This document shows positions 26,048 through 35,965 of a DNA stretch of 64,000 bases, in pieces. The position numbers and the translations under genes are program-made. The DNA lies in assembly GCF_041821045.1 (NCBI RefSeq), contig NZ_JBGUAW010000007.1, forward strand, positions 124,001 through 188,000. Direction: 5' to 3'. A model generated the notes under the pieces. That model was not told where the DNA came from. It did no database searches and was given only the letters and a program-made list of their open reading frames with translations. The number at the start of each line of letters is the position of its first letter. Within the stretch, counting starts at the first letter, position 1. The stretch comes from Thiohalorhabdus sp. Cl-TMA. Lineage in GTDB: Bacteria; Pseudomonadota; Gammaproteobacteria; Thiohalorhabdales; Thiohalorhabdaceae.

Positions 26048-26937
26048 GGCTCGCGCCCCACGATGCGCACCTCCGGCTCCAGCTCCATGCCGAACCGCTC
26101 CGCCACCCGCTGCTGGATCAGGCGGATCAGGGCCTCGATATCCGCGGCGGTGGCCTCGCCCCGGTTGATGATGAAGTTGGCGTGGCGCTCCGATACCTCC
26201 GCGCCGCCGACCCGGGTGCCCTTCAAACCGGCCGCCTCCACCAAGCGGGCCGCGTGCTCCCCCGGCGGATTGCGGAAGACCGAGCCGGCATTGGCCAGAT
26301 GCACCGGCTGGGTCCGGCCGCGGTGCTCCAGCAGGGCCTGGGTCCGGGCACGGATCTCCTCCGGATCGCCCGGTTCCAGCCGGATGTGCGCGGCCACGAA
26401 CCATTCGCCCTCCGGCAAGCGGGAGTGGCGATAGGTGAACCGGAATTCCGCCGGATCAGCTACCCGTACCCGGCCCTGCCGGTCGATGACCTCCGCCGCC
26501 TCCAGGATGTCGGCCAGCTCCGAGCCGTAGGCCCCGGCATTCATGGCCAGCGCCCCGCCGACCGCCCCGGGAATACCGGCCAGGAACTCCGCGCCCGCGA
26601 GCCCCTGATCCGCGCAGAAGCGTGCCACCCGGGCGGAGCTGACGCCGGCCTCGGCACGCACCCGGGTATCGTCCAGGCGCTCCAGCGCCTTGGGACCGCC
26701 GCGTGTGCAGATCACCGTACCCGCAACGCCGCCGTCCCGGACCAGGAGGTTGGAACCGTGGCCCATCCACAGGAAGGGCTCCACCGCCTCCCCGCCGGCG
26801 AGGAATTCCTGCAGGTCGGCCAGGGTCCGCGGGGCGAACAGGCGATCCGCGGTTCCGCCCACCCGCCAGGTGGTGCGCGGCGCCATGGGCGCATCGAACT
26901 GGACCCTCGCGCGGCGGTCGGCGGCTGACGCGTTCAC
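26044..26937 (-). CDS. murB: UDP-N-acetylenolpyruvoylglucosamine reductase
   Basis: 297 residues, FAD enzyme reducing UDP-GlcNAc-enolpyruvate to UDP-MurNAc. TTWRVGGTADRLFAP, GHGSNLLV, GIPGAVGGALAMNAGAYG and the late SVFRNPPGEHAARLVEAAGLKG are hallmarks; the short form is the type II enzyme seen with dcw clusters outside E. coli. The start is GTG at 26937, overlapping the murC stop. Confidence 0.94.
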   Translation of the reverse strand: MNASAADRRARVQFDAPMAPRTTWRVGGTADRLFAPRTLADLQEFLAGGEAVEPFLWMGHGSNLLVRDGGVAGTVICTRGGPKALERLDDTRVRAEAGVSSARVARFCADQGLAGAEFLAGIPGAVGGALAMNAGAYGSELADILEAAEVIDRQGRVRVADPAEFRFTYRHSRLPEGEWFVAAHIRLEPGDPEEIRARTQALLEHRGRTQPVHLANAGSVFRNPPGEHAARLVEAAGLKGTRVGGAEVSERHANFIINRGEATAADIEALIRLIQQRVAERFGMELEPEVRIVGREP

Positions 26938-28364
26938 TCCTCCACCTCCCCGTCCGGGCACAGCTCCCGGGCCAGGGCGCCGATATCCCCGGCGCCGAGG
27001 GTAAGCACCACGTCTCCGGGGCGGACCGTTTCCTCCAGCGCTTCGGCCATCCCTGAGAGGGGCCCCACGAAGCGCACCTCGGGGTGGCCGTGGCGCGTCA
27101 CCGCCTCGTGGAGGTCGCGGCCCTCCGCGCCCGGGATCGGCTCCTCGCCGGCGGGGTAGACCTCCGCGAGCAGGAGCCGGTCGGCCGCGTCGAAGGCCCC
27201 GCCAAACTCTTCCAGCAGATCCCGGGTCCGGGTGTAGCGGTGCGGCTGGAAGGCCACCACCATCCGCCGCTCCGGCCAAGCCTCGCGTACCGCCGCCAGG
27301 GTCAGCCGCACCTCCTCCGGGTGATGGCCGTAGTCGTCCACGTACAGCACGCCGTCGCGCTCGCCCCGGAGCTCCGTGCGCCGGCCCACCCCCGAGAAAG
27401 CCTCCAGGCCCCGGCGAATGGCCTCCGGATCTACCCCCAGGTGGTCGGCCACGGCGATGGCGGCGAGCGCGTTGGCGATGTTGTGCCGGCCCGGCAGATT
27501 CAGGGACACGGTGGCCAGCGGCGACTCCTCGTTCTGCCGCCAGCATTCGAAGCGCATCCGTCCGCCCCGGGCGGTCACGTTGCGGGCCTGGTAGTGGGCC
27601 TCCGTTTCCAGCCCATAGGTCACCCAGGGCTTGGTGAGCCGGGGCAGCAGGGCCCGCACCCGCGGGTGGTCGTTGCACAGCACGGCGAGTCCGTAGAAGG
27701 GCACCTGCTGCAGGAACTGCAGGAAGGCGGCCTCCAGGCGCTCGGGATCGCCGCCGTAGGTGTCCATGTGGTCCGGATCCATGCCCGTGACCACCGCCAC
27801 CTGCGGATGCAGGTAGAGGAAGGAGGCGTCGCTCTCGTCCGCCTCGGCCACCAGGTAGTCGCCCTCGCCCAGCAGGCCGTTGCCGGTGATGCTGTTCAGC
27901 CGGCCGCCGATAACCATAGTGGGATCCAGGCCGCCCTCGTGGAGCAGCGTGGCCACCAGGGAGGTGGTGGTGGTCTTGCCGTGGGTGCCCGCAACCGCGA
28001 CGCCGCGCTTGAAGCGCATGAGCTCGGCCAGCATCTCCGCCCGGGGGATGACCGGCACCGCCGAGTCGAGGGCGGCGGCCACTTCCGGATTGGCCCGCGA
28101 TACCGCCGACGAAGTCACCACCACATCGGCTCCGGCGATATTGGCCGGATCGTGGCCGATGTGCACCGCCGCACCCAGCTCCCGCAGGTGGGCGACCGTC
28201 CCCGACTCCTTGAGGTCCGAGCCGCTCACCGGGAATCCGAGGGCGAGGAGCACCTCGGCGATACCGCTCATGCCCACCCCGCCGATGCCGACGAAATGGA
28301 TCCGGTGGTGCCGTTCCGGTCCCACCGGCCGGCGTACCGCCTCAAAGGGTCCCTTATCCTGCAT
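26934..28364 (-). CDS. murC: UDP-N-acetylmuramate--L-alanine ligase
   Basis: 476 residues, first amino-acid-adding Mur ligase. HFVGIGGVGMSGIAEVL binds the UDP substrate, AGTHGKTTT is the ATP P-loop, and DDYGHHPEEV with FQPHRYTRT marks the C-terminal domain. ATG at 28364 (MQDKGPFEAV) is preferred to an upstream start within murG; it overlaps murG by 11 bases. Confidence 0.96.
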   Translation of the reverse strand: MQDKGPFEAVRRPVGPERHHRIHFVGIGGVGMSGIAEVLLALGFPVSGSDLKESGTVAHLRELGAAVHIGHDPANIAGADVVVTSSAVSRANPEVAAALDSAVPVIPRAEMLAELMRFKRGVAVAGTHGKTTTTSLVATLLHEGGLDPTMVIGGRLNSITGNGLLGEGDYLVAEADESDASFLYLHPQVAVVTGMDPDHMDTYGGDPERLEAAFLQFLQQVPFYGLAVLCNDHPRVRALLPRLTKPWVTYGLETEAHYQARNVTARGGRMRFECWRQNEESPLATVSLNLPGRHNIANALAAIAVADHLGVDPEAIRRGLEAFSGVGRRTELRGERDGVLYVDDYGHHPEEVRLTLAAVREAWPERRMVVAFQPHRYTRTRDLLEEFGGAFDAADRLLLAEVYPAGEEPIPGAEGRDLHEAVTRHGHPEVRFVGPLSGMAEALEETVRPGDVVLTLGAGDIGALARELCPDGEVEE

Positions 28365-29487
28365 TTTCCCCTCCCTCCAGGCAGTGATCCGCCACGATGC
28401 GCGCGGCATCGGGGCGGGCAAATTCACGGGCGGCCTCGGCCATGCGGGCGAGCTCCGCACGCTCCCCCAGCCGGCCCCGGAGCAGCCCGAGCACGGCCTC
28501 CGTGCTCCATTCCTGCTGGGTCAGGCATACCGCGGCGTCCCGGTGCACCAGGGCCTCGGCATTCCTGCGCTGATGATCGTCCACCGCATGCGGGAATGGC
28601 ACCAGAACCGAGGGCACCCCCACCGCCGCAAGCTCCGCCACCGTGGCGGCTCCGGCCCGGCAGAACACCAGGTCGCACCAGGCATAGGCGGCCGCCATGT
28701 CGTCGATGAAGGGGGTCACGTCGGCTTCCACCCCCGCCTCTGCATAGGCCCGCTCCACCGTGGCCCCTTCCGTGCGGCCCGCCTGGTGCCAGACGGTGAC
28801 CGGGCGCTCGGCGGCCAGTGCCGCCAGGCACCCGGGTACTTCCCGGTTGAGGAACTGCGCCCCCTGGCTGCCTCCGAATACCAGCACCCGCAGTGGGCCG
28901 GTGCGCTCGGCGTAGCGCCCGGCCGGGGCATCCACGTCCAGGAGACCACGGCGCACCGGGGTACCCACCCACTCGGCCCGGGCGCCGAGCTGCTCCGCCG
29001 CTTCGGGGAAGCCGGTGAGCGTGCGGCGGGCCAGCCGGCGCAGGAGCCGGATGGTCAGCCCGGGCACGGCATTTTGCTCGTGCAGGACCAGGGAGCGACC
29101 CTGCAGCCGCGCGGCGAGCCCGGTGGGAGCCGCCGCGTAACCGCCCATGGCGAGTACCGCCCCGGGCCGCAGCCGTCGCAGGATTCCCATGGCCGCGGTA
29201 ACCGACTTGGCCAGCGCCCAGGGCAGCGCGGCCCAGCGCCGCCAGCCGCTGCCACGCAGCCCCCGCATCTCCAGCAGCTCCAGGTTGTAGCCGGCCGCCG
29301 GCACGGCCCGGGCCTCCACACCGGCGCTGGTCCCCAGGAAGTGCACCTCCACGCCGCGGCGGGCCAGCTCATCCGCCACCGCCAGGGCCGGAAACACATG
29401 TCCCCCGGTGCCGCCGGCGGCAATGGCAACCCGGGCTATCGCCGCACCTCCCGCGGCCTCCTTCCCGCTCGGGTATAGCCCCTTCAT
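28354..29487 (-). CDS. murG: Lipid II synthase (GlcNAc transferase)
   Basis: 377 residues, peripheral membrane GT28 glycosyltransferase turning lipid I into lipid II. The N-terminal AAGGTGGHVFPALAVA and the FGGSQGAQFLN and FCRAGAATVAELAAVGVPSVLVPFP motifs are diagnostic. An N-terminal extension of about 15 residues precedes the conserved start; the ATG at 29487 overlaps the ftsW stop (ATGA), which supports it. Confidence 0.96.
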   Translation of the reverse strand: MKGLYPSGKEAAGGAAIARVAIAAGGTGGHVFPALAVADELARRGVEVHFLGTSAGVEARAVPAAGYNLELLEMRGLRGSGWRRWAALPWALAKSVTAAMGILRRLRPGAVLAMGGYAAAPTGLAARLQGRSLVLHEQNAVPGLTIRLLRRLARRTLTGFPEAAEQLGARAEWVGTPVRRGLLDVDAPAGRYAERTGPLRVLVFGGSQGAQFLNREVPGCLAALAAERPVTVWHQAGRTEGATVERAYAEAGVEADVTPFIDDMAAAYAWCDLVFCRAGAATVAELAAVGVPSVLVPFPHAVDDHQRRNAEALVHRDAAVCLTQQEWSTEAVLGLLRGRLGERAELARMAEAAREFARPDAARIVADHCLEGGENAG

Positions 29488-30680
29488 GCCGCCGCCCCCG
29501 CACCGGCGGGGATGGCTCCCCTGCCGCCGTCCCCCCGGGCACCCGCGGGATCGGCTCCTCCGACACGCCCCCGGTGGCGGTCGATGGACGCCAGGATGCC
29601 CAGGGCGGCCAGCGTGGTCACCAGGCTCGACCCGCCGTAGCTCATGAGCGGCAGCGTCAGCCCCTTGGTGGGCAGCAGGCCCAGGTTCACGCCCATGTGG
29701 GCCAGGGCCTGGAAGCCCAGGATGAAGGTGATACCCTGCGCCACCAGCCGGCCGTAGGCGTCTCCCGCCCGCTCGGCAATGGCGAAGCCGCGCTGCACCA
29801 GCAGGCCGTAGAGGGCCAGCACCGTCAGAGTACCGATCAGGCCCAGCTCCTCGCCGATCACGGCGAAGAGGAAATCCGTATGGGGCTCCGGCAGGTAGAA
29901 CAGCTTCTGGATACTGTCGCCGAGCCCCACCCCGCTGTACTCCCCCCGGCCGAAGGCGATCAGGGACTGGCGGAGCTGGAAGCCGGAATCCTGCGGATCG
30001 GCCCAGGGGTCCAGGAAGGCCACAACCCGCTGGTAGCGGTAGGCGCTGCCGAATACCGCCCAGGCCGCCAGGGGCAGGGCCGCCAACGCCGCCGCCAGGA
30101 GATGGCGCAGGCGGATGCCGCCCAGGAAGCCCATCACCAGGCCGGTACCCACCACCATGGCGGCGCCACCGAAATCGGGCTCCAGCAGCAGCAGGGCCGC
30201 CGAAAGCCCGGAGATCACCAGGATCGGCAGCAGGCCGTGCGCGAAGGTGCCCAGCCGTGCCTCACCCTTGCGCACCAGATAGCCGCCCAGATAGAGGATG
30301 AAGGCGATCTTGAACGGCTCCGACACCTGTACCTGCACCGGGCCCAGATCCAGCCATCGTGCCGCGCCGCCCACCCGCACCCCGATCCCCGGGATCAGCA
30401 CCAGCACCAGCGCCACCAGGCCGGCCAGAAGGGCGAAGGGGGCCAAGCGCCGCCAAAGAGCCGGCGGCGCAAGCGCACACCCCGCTCCTACGCCCAGCCC
30501 CAGCAGGACGTACACAGCCTGCCTGGCCACCACGTGAAAGGAGCTGCCCACCTCCTCGGCGGCCAGGGCCGCGGAGGAGGAATAGACCATGACCAGCCCC
30601 AGACCCAGCAGGGCGACCATCGCCGCCAGCAGGAGGGGATCGGGGAGCTCGCGGCGCCAGCGTGCTTCAGCGGAGGGCAT
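29484..30680 (-). CDS. ftsW: Septal peptidoglycan glycosyltransferase (SEDS family)
   Basis: 398 residues, about ten TM helices. SEDS proteins polymerise glycan from lipid II together with a class B PBP, here FtsI. Family stretches include GLVMVYSSSAALA, LLLEPDFGGAAMV, YRYQRVVAFLDPWADPQDSG, PEPHTDFLFAVIGEELG and LPLMSYGGSSLV. ATG at 30680 overlaps murD by 14 bases; an open frame continues upstream but would encode murD antisense-frame residues. Confidence 0.95.
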   Translation of the reverse strand: MPSAEARWRRELPDPLLLAAMVALLGLGLVMVYSSSAALAAEEVGSSFHVVARQAVYVLLGLGVGAGCALAPPALWRRLAPFALLAGLVALVLVLIPGIGVRVGGAARWLDLGPVQVQVSEPFKIAFILYLGGYLVRKGEARLGTFAHGLLPILVISGLSAALLLLEPDFGGAAMVVGTGLVMGFLGGIRLRHLLAAALAALPLAAWAVFGSAYRYQRVVAFLDPWADPQDSGFQLRQSLIAFGRGEYSGVGLGDSIQKLFYLPEPHTDFLFAVIGEELGLIGTLTVLALYGLLVQRGFAIAERAGDAYGRLVAQGITFILGFQALAHMGVNLGLLPTKGLTLPLMSYGGSSLVTTLAALGILASIDRHRGRVGGADPAGARGDGGRGAIPAGAGAAA

Positions 30681-32097
30681 GCTGCGCCTCCAGGGTGGCC
30701 ACCGCGGCCCGGAAATCCTCGCCGCGCGCCTCGAAATTGGGGTACTGGTCGAAGCTCGTGCAGCCGGGCGAGAGCACCACCGTGTCCCCGGGCCGGGCCA
30801 CCTTCGCGGCCCGGCGCACGGCGGCCCGCATGTCGTTTGCCTGATGCACTGGCACCACATCCGCAACGGCGTCCGCGATCTCCGCGCTGGCCTCGCCGAT
30901 GAGGACCGCCTCCCGGCAATGCGCCGCCAGCACCGGGCGCAGAGCGATGAAATCGCCGCCCTTGTTTACCCCGCCGGCGATCCATACCCAGCGCCCCTCC
31001 AGGCCTTCCAGGGCGGAGGCCACGGCGCCCAGGTTGGTGCCCTTGGAGTCGTTCACATAGCGCACCCCGCCCACCGTGGCCACCGGCTCCATACGGTGGG
31101 GCAAACCGCCGAAACCGCGCATGGCACGAGCCATGGCGGTATCCTCCAGACCTGCGGCCCGGCCCGCGGCCAGCGCGGCCAGCGCGTTCAAGCGATTGGG
31201 GGCGCCCACGAGCGGCCAGTCCCGCTCCGGAAGAACCGGCTCCGGCGAGGCGGTCCCGCCCAGGGCGAGCCACCGCGCACCGTTTTCTTCCGTCAGGCCC
31301 GCGTCTCCGGGCTCGGGCGCTCCGGTACCGAACCAAACCCGACGCACCTCCGCGGGCAGGCGCCCCGCATGCCCGCGGACCTCCGGATCGTCACCGTTGA
31401 GCACGGCCACATCGCCGGCGCCCATGTTCGCGAACAGGCGGAGCTTGGCCGCGTAATAGGCGCGCTCGTCGGGGTACCGGTCAAGGTGGTCGGCGCTCAG
31501 ATTGAGGAGCACCCCCACCTGGGGCCGGAAGGTATCCAGACCCTCGGCCTGGAAGCTGGAGACCTCCAGCACATAGGCCTCCGGAACGTGGTCATCGAGC
31601 AGCTGCAGGGCCGGCGTACCCAGGTTTCCGCCCACCCGGACCGACCGCCCGGCCGCTTCGAACATGGCGCCCACCAGCGTGGTGACGGTGCTCTTTCCGT
31701 TGGAGCCGGTGATCGCCACCACCGGCGCACCCGCGTAGCGCCCGAAGAGCTCCACATCACCGATCACCGGGACGCCAGCTGCCGCCGCGGCGCGGATGGC
31801 GCTTTCCGCCAGCGGGACACCGGGGCTCACCACCACCAGCTCCTGGCGCGCCAGCAGGCTTCCGTCGAGGCCGCCCAATGCAATCTCCGCCAGCCCCTCT
31901 TTCGCTTCCGGATCCGCCAGCGCGGGCGGATCGGCGCGGGTATCGGTGAGCGCCACCCGGGCCCCGGCCGCCCGCAGGAAGCGTACCGCGCTGAGCCCGG
32001 TCTTTCCCGCCCCCACCACCGCGGCCCGGCGACCGGTCAGGTCGGCGCGGGCATCGGCAAGGGGGCTCGGGGTCCGGGCGATCATCGGCGCATGCAC
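30667..32097 (-). CDS. murD: UDP-N-acetylmuramoyl-L-alanine--D-glutamate ligase
   Basis: 476 residues. Adds D-glutamate to UDP-MurNAc-L-Ala. GAGKTGLSAVRFL (UDP binding), GSNGKSTVTTLVG (P-loop) and DDPEVRGHAG / NDSKGTN central motifs are present. The ATG at 32097 follows the mraY stop by three bases; an internal Met5 is an alternative start. Confidence 0.95.
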   Translation of the reverse strand: MHAPMIARTPSPLADARADLTGRRAAVVGAGKTGLSAVRFLRAAGARVALTDTRADPPALADPEAKEGLAEIALGGLDGSLLARQELVVVSPGVPLAESAIRAAAAAGVPVIGDVELFGRYAGAPVVAITGSNGKSTVTTLVGAMFEAAGRSVRVGGNLGTPALQLLDDHVPEAYVLEVSSFQAEGLDTFRPQVGVLLNLSADHLDRYPDERAYYAAKLRLFANMGAGDVAVLNGDDPEVRGHAGRLPAEVRRVWFGTGAPEPGDAGLTEENGARWLALGGTASPEPVLPERDWPLVGAPNRLNALAALAAGRAAGLEDTAMARAMRGFGGLPHRMEPVATVGGVRYVNDSKGTNLGAVASALEGLEGRWVWIAGGVNKGGDFIALRPVLAAHCREAVLIGEASAEIADAVADVVPVHQANDMRAAVRRAAKVARPGDTVVLSPGCTSFDQYPNFEARGEDFRAAVATLEAQHALR

Positions 32098-32100
32098 TCC

Positions 32101-33183
32101 TTATCGAATCTTGAGCGTGGACAGGGCCACCAGCACCAGGATCACCGTAATGATCCAGAACCGCACCACGATGCGCGGTTCGGGCCACCCCTGCAGCTCG
32201 AAGTGGTGGTGCAGGGGTGCCATGCGGAACACCCGGCGGCCGGTGAGCTTGTAGGAGGCGACCTGGATCATCACGGACAGGGTCTCCATCACGAAGATGC
32301 CGGCCATGATCACCAGCTCGATCTCCTGCCGGGCCACCACCGCCACCATTCCCAGCGCGGCCCCCAACGCCAGCGCCCCCACGTCGCCCATGAACACCTG
32401 GGCGGGGTAGGCGTTGAACCACAGGAAGCCCAGACCGCCTCCGATCAGGGATCCGCAGATCACCGCCATCTCGCCAGCCCCATCAACGTGCGGGATCTTC
32501 AGGTATTCGGCGAATCCGGTATGGCCGGTAACATAGGCGAATATGCCCAGACCGAAGGCGATCATCAGGGCCGGAAATATGGCGAGGCCGTCCAGCCCGT
32601 CGGTCAGGTTCACCGCGTTGGAGGTGCCCACCACCACCAGCACGGTGAGCGGAATGAAGACCACCCCGAGCGGGATCAGGATGTCCTTGATGAACGGCAG
32701 CGTCAGGGCCGTATCCACGGGGGAGTCGGCGATGGCGTACATGTACACCGCGGCGCTGGTGGCCACCAGCAGTTGTCCGCCGAATTTGTTGGCGGCGCCG
32801 ATTCCCCGGGGATCCTGCTTGGCCAGCTTGAGGTAGTCGTCCACCAGACCGATGAGCCCGTAGGCGGCCGTGGTGAGCACCACGACCCAGACGTACCGAT
32901 TGCTCAGATCGGCCCAGAGCAGCGTGGGCCCGAGCAGCGCCACCAGGATCAGGGTACCGCCCATGGTGGGCGTGCCCGCCTTGGGGAGGTGGCTCTCCGG
33001 GCCATCGTCGCGGACCGTCTGGCCGATGTTGTACCGGCTCAGCCGGGCGATCATCCACGGCCCCACCAGGAACGCCAGGGCCAGGGCGGTCAAGGTCGCC
33101 GCGATGGTCCGGAAGGTAATGAACTGGAACAGGGAAAAGCCGGGCAGATCCCCCAGTTGCTCGTACAGCAGGTGATACAGCAC
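32101..33183 (-). CDS. mraY: Phospho-N-acetylmuramoyl-pentapeptide transferase
   Basis: 360 residues with ten predicted TM helices. Makes lipid I on undecaprenyl phosphate. Catalytic acidic stretches [21 protein letters not shown] and the [13 protein letters not shown] loop are intact. Start abuts the murF stop. Confidence 0.97.
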   Translation of the reverse strand: MLYHLLYEQLGDLPGFSLFQFITFRTIAATLTALALAFLVGPWMIARLSRYNIGQTVRDDGPESHLPKAGTPTMGGTLILVALLGPTLLWADLSNRYVWVVVLTTAAYGLIGLVDDYLKLAKQDPRGIGAANKFGGQLLVATSAAVYMYAIADSPVDTALTLPFIKDILIPLGVVFIPLTVLVVVGTSNAVNLTDGLDGLAIFPALMIAFGLGIFAYVTGHTGFAEYLKIPHVDGAGEMAVICGSLIGGGLGFLWFNAYPAQVFMGDVGALALGAALGMVAVVARQEIELVIMAGIFVMETLSVMIQVASYKLTGRRVFRMAPLHHHFELQGWPEPRIVVRFWIITVILVLVALSTLKIR

Positions 33184-34521
33184 CTAATATTCTCCCGTAA
33201 GGCGGGCCACCAGCCGTTCCAGCCGCATGGTCCGCGACCCCTTTATTAGTACCCGGTCCCCGCTCGCCGCTTCGGTTTCCAGGATGTCTGCGACCTCCTC
33301 CCAGTGGGCCACTCGCCGGCCCCCGCCGCCGAAAGCGCATACAGCCTCGCCCGCCAGATCGCCCACTGCGAGGAGGTGATTCACGCCCACCGCCAGCGCC
33401 TGCTCGCCGGCCTGGCGGTGCAGCTCGGCCCCGGAGGCACCGAGCTCGCCCATGTCGCCCAGGACCAGCCAGGTCCGGACCGCCTCCCCGGCGAGCACGT
33501 CCAGCGCCGCGGCCAATGATGCCGGGTTGGCGTTATAGGTATCGTCCAGGACCGTAAGCCCGCCGAGGCCGGCGCGTAAATGCAGCCGTCCGGACGCCGG
33601 CACCACCGCCTCCAGACCCCGGATCACCGACGCCCGGGGAATGCCCAGGGCGGAGGCTGCCGCCGCGGCCGCCAGGGCATTGCAGGCGTTGTGCCGGCCG
33701 GGCAGCGGCAGGCGCACCTCGCCTTCGCCGTCCGGGAGCCGCAGCCAGAGCCGGCCGCCGCTTCCCGCCGCTTCCCAGGCCCCCCGCACCTCGGCCGGCG
33801 CATCCATGCCGAAACGCAGAACGGCGCCCGGGGCCGAGCGGGCCCACTGCTCGACGAAAGGCGAGTCCGCGTTCAGCACCGCCACCCCGTCGGGCCCAAG
33901 CCCCTGCAGCAGGCGGCCTTTTTCCGTCGCCACCCCCTCCAGGGATCCGAGCCCTTCCAGGTGGGCCGCGGCGGCATTGGTTATGACCGCCACGTCGGGC
34001 GCCGCCACCGGCGCCAGCCGCTCCATCTCGCCGGGCCGATTGATGCCCACTTCCACCACGGCGTAGCGGTGGTCCCGGCTCAGGCCGAACAGGGTGAGCG
34101 GCAGCCCCACCGTATTGTTGTGGTTCCCCGGCGTGGCCAGGGTCCGCGCCTCCGCGGCCCGCAGAATGGAGGCCACCATCTCCTTGACGGTGGTCTTGCC
34201 GCAGGAGCCGGTGATGGCCACCACCTCGGCGTCCGTCAGGCGGCGCCAGCCCGCGGCCAGATCCAGCAGCCCCTGGCCGGTGTCCGCCACCTCCACACGC
34301 GGCAAGGACGGCCTCTTTACGCCGGGCTCCACCAGGGCTGCGGCGGCTCCGGCGGCGTCGGCTTCGGCGAGGTGGTCATGGCCGTCGAAGCGCGCACCCC
34401 GCAAGGCGACGAACAAGGCACCCGGCCGGATGGTCCGGGTATCCGTGGACACCTCCCGGATCTCCGCCTCCCCATGCCGACGCCCCCCGGTCCATTCGGC
34501 CACCTCATCCAGATTCATCAT
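33184..34521 (-). CDS. murF: UDP-MurNAc-tripeptide--D-alanyl-D-alanine ligase
   Basis: 445 residues. Attaches D-Ala-D-Ala, the product of ddl in the same cluster. P-loop GSCGKTTVKEM, TPGNHNNTVGLPLTLF and DDTYNANPASLAAAL are MurF hallmarks. It overlaps murE by 17 bases. Confidence 0.96.
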   Translation of the reverse strand: MMNLDEVAEWTGGRRHGEAEIREVSTDTRTIRPGALFVALRGARFDGHDHLAEADAAGAAAALVEPGVKRPSLPRVEVADTGQGLLDLAAGWRRLTDAEVVAITGSCGKTTVKEMVASILRAAEARTLATPGNHNNTVGLPLTLFGLSRDHRYAVVEVGINRPGEMERLAPVAAPDVAVITNAAAAHLEGLGSLEGVATEKGRLLQGLGPDGVAVLNADSPFVEQWARSAPGAVLRFGMDAPAEVRGAWEAAGSGGRLWLRLPDGEGEVRLPLPGRHNACNALAAAAAASALGIPRASVIRGLEAVVPASGRLHLRAGLGGLTVLDDTYNANPASLAAALDVLAGEAVRTWLVLGDMGELGASGAELHRQAGEQALAVGVNHLLAVGDLAGEAVCAFGGGGRRVAHWEEVADILETEAASGDRVLIKGSRTMRLERLVARLTGEY

Positions 34522-35965
34522 GGCCCGCGGCTTCCCCGGGATACGCCAGCCACTGGCGGACCGCCTCCCGGTCGCTGAAGGGGATGCGGCGTCCGGCGAT
34601 CTCTTGCTCCCGTTCGTGGCCCTTGCCGGCGATGATCACCGTATCCCCCGGATCCGCTGCCGCCAATGCATGCCCGATGGCCGCGCCCCGGTCGGCGATG
34701 ACCGTCGGCTCGACGTCCCCCATGCCGGCGCGAATGGCCCGGATGATTTCCTCAGGGTCCTCGCCGCGTGGGTTGTCGGAGGTCAGCACCACCCGGTCGC
34801 AGTGCCGGGCCGCCACCTCACCCATGGCCGGGCGCTTGGCGGTGTCCCGTTCGCCGCCGCACCCGAATACGCACCAAAGCGCCCCCTCGGTCAGCTTCCC
34901 GGCGCCCGCCAGGGCCCGGTCCAGAGCGTCGGCGGTGTGGGCGTAATCGATCCAGACATGGGCCCCGCGCGGGGTGGTGCCCAGATTTTCCATGCGGCCC
35001 GGCACCGGCGCGGCCGAGGACAGCCGCTGTCCCGTCCTGGCCGGACTCAGGCCGAGGGCCAGCCCGGCGGCCACCGACGCGAGCAGGTTGGCCAGATTGA
35101 CCCGACCCACCAGCGCGGAATGCACGGTCACCTCGCCCTTGGGCGTGGCGGCCCGCATTTCGATGCCCTCGGGCCCGCACTTCGCCTCCTTGAGGGTCAC
35201 GTCTCCCCGCTCCAGCCCGTACCGCCACAGCCGCACGTCGGGCGCGACCACCGCGGCGAAGGCGTCGGCCTCCGGGTCGTCGGCATTGATGACGGCGAAG
35301 CCCAGCTCGGGACGCTCCAGGAGCCGGAGCTTGGCCGCCCGGTAGGCCTGCAGGTCCTCGTGATAGTCCAGGTGCTCGGGGGTTAGGTTGGACCAGACCG
35401 CGCCCACCAGCGTAGTCCCGGCGAGCCGGTCCTGATCCAGCGCGTGCGAGCTCGCTTCCATGGCCACCCCTGCCACCCCTTCCGTGCGCAGATGGGCCAG
35501 CCGTCCCTGCAGCGTGACCGCGTCGGGGGTGGTCTCCCCGGAAGGATGCAGCTCGCCCGGGCGTCCCCAGCCGAGCGTGCCGATGATGGCCCCGTCGCCG
35601 AGCAGGGCCGCCAGCAGCCACGTGAGGGTGGTCTTGCCGTTGGTCCCGGTGACCCCGATCACGGCCATATCCCGTGAGGGATGGTCCTGGAGGCGCGCCG
35701 CCGCCTCTCCGAGCAGCCGACGCGCCTCGGGATGGAAGACCACCGGGGCCTCCGGCGGCGTTTCCACCGGGCGCTCGGCCACTACGCCCACCGCACCGGC
35801 GGACAGGGCGTCGGCAATGTAGTCGTGGCCGTCGGCCACCGTTCCCCGCAGGGCGAAGAACAGGGAGCCGGGCCGGACCGAACGGCTGTCTGCCGTTACC
35901 GCGCTCACCATGTGCCAGCCGGCGCCCTCGGCCACCGCCTCCGGGAGCAGGCGCACCCACTTCAT
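34505..35965 (-). CDS. murE: UDP-MurNAc-dipeptide--meso-diaminopimelate ligase
   Basis: 486 residues. P-loop VTGTNGKTT (about 105-113), WSNLTPEHLDYH and the specificity motif DNPR at 397-400, which selects meso-diaminopimelate rather than lysine, so the wall is of the usual Gram-negative type. ATG at 35965 overlaps the ftsI stop (ATGA). Confidence 0.96.
   Translation of the reverse strand: MKWVRLLPEAVAEGAGWHMVSAVTADSRSVRPGSLFFALRGTVADGHDYIADALSAGAVGVVAERPVETPPEAPVVFHPEARRLLGEAAARLQDHPSRDMAVIGVTGTNGKTTLTWLLAALLGDGAIIGTLGWGRPGELHPSGETTPDAVTLQGRLAHLRTEGVAGVAMEASSHALDQDRLAGTTLVGAVWSNLTPEHLDYHEDLQAYRAAKLRLLERPELGFAVINADDPEADAFAAVVAPDVRLWRYGLERGDVTLKEAKCGPEGIEMRAATPKGEVTVHSALVGRVNLANLLASVAAGLALGLSPARTGQRLSSAAPVPGRMENLGTTPRGAHVWIDYAHTADALDRALAGAGKLTEGALWCVFGCGGERDTAKRPAMGEVAARHCDRVVLTSDNPRGEDPEEIIRAIRAGMGDVEPTVIADRGAAIGHALAAADPGDTVIIAGKGHEREQEIAGRRIPFSDREAVRQWLAYPGEAAGHDESG

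Noticed and set aside
30589-33249. An 886-codon open frame on the plus strand opposite ftsW, murD and mraY
   Set aside because: Antisense shadow of GC-rich genes; His/Gly/Gln-rich with no domain, while the minus-strand genes are unmistakable.
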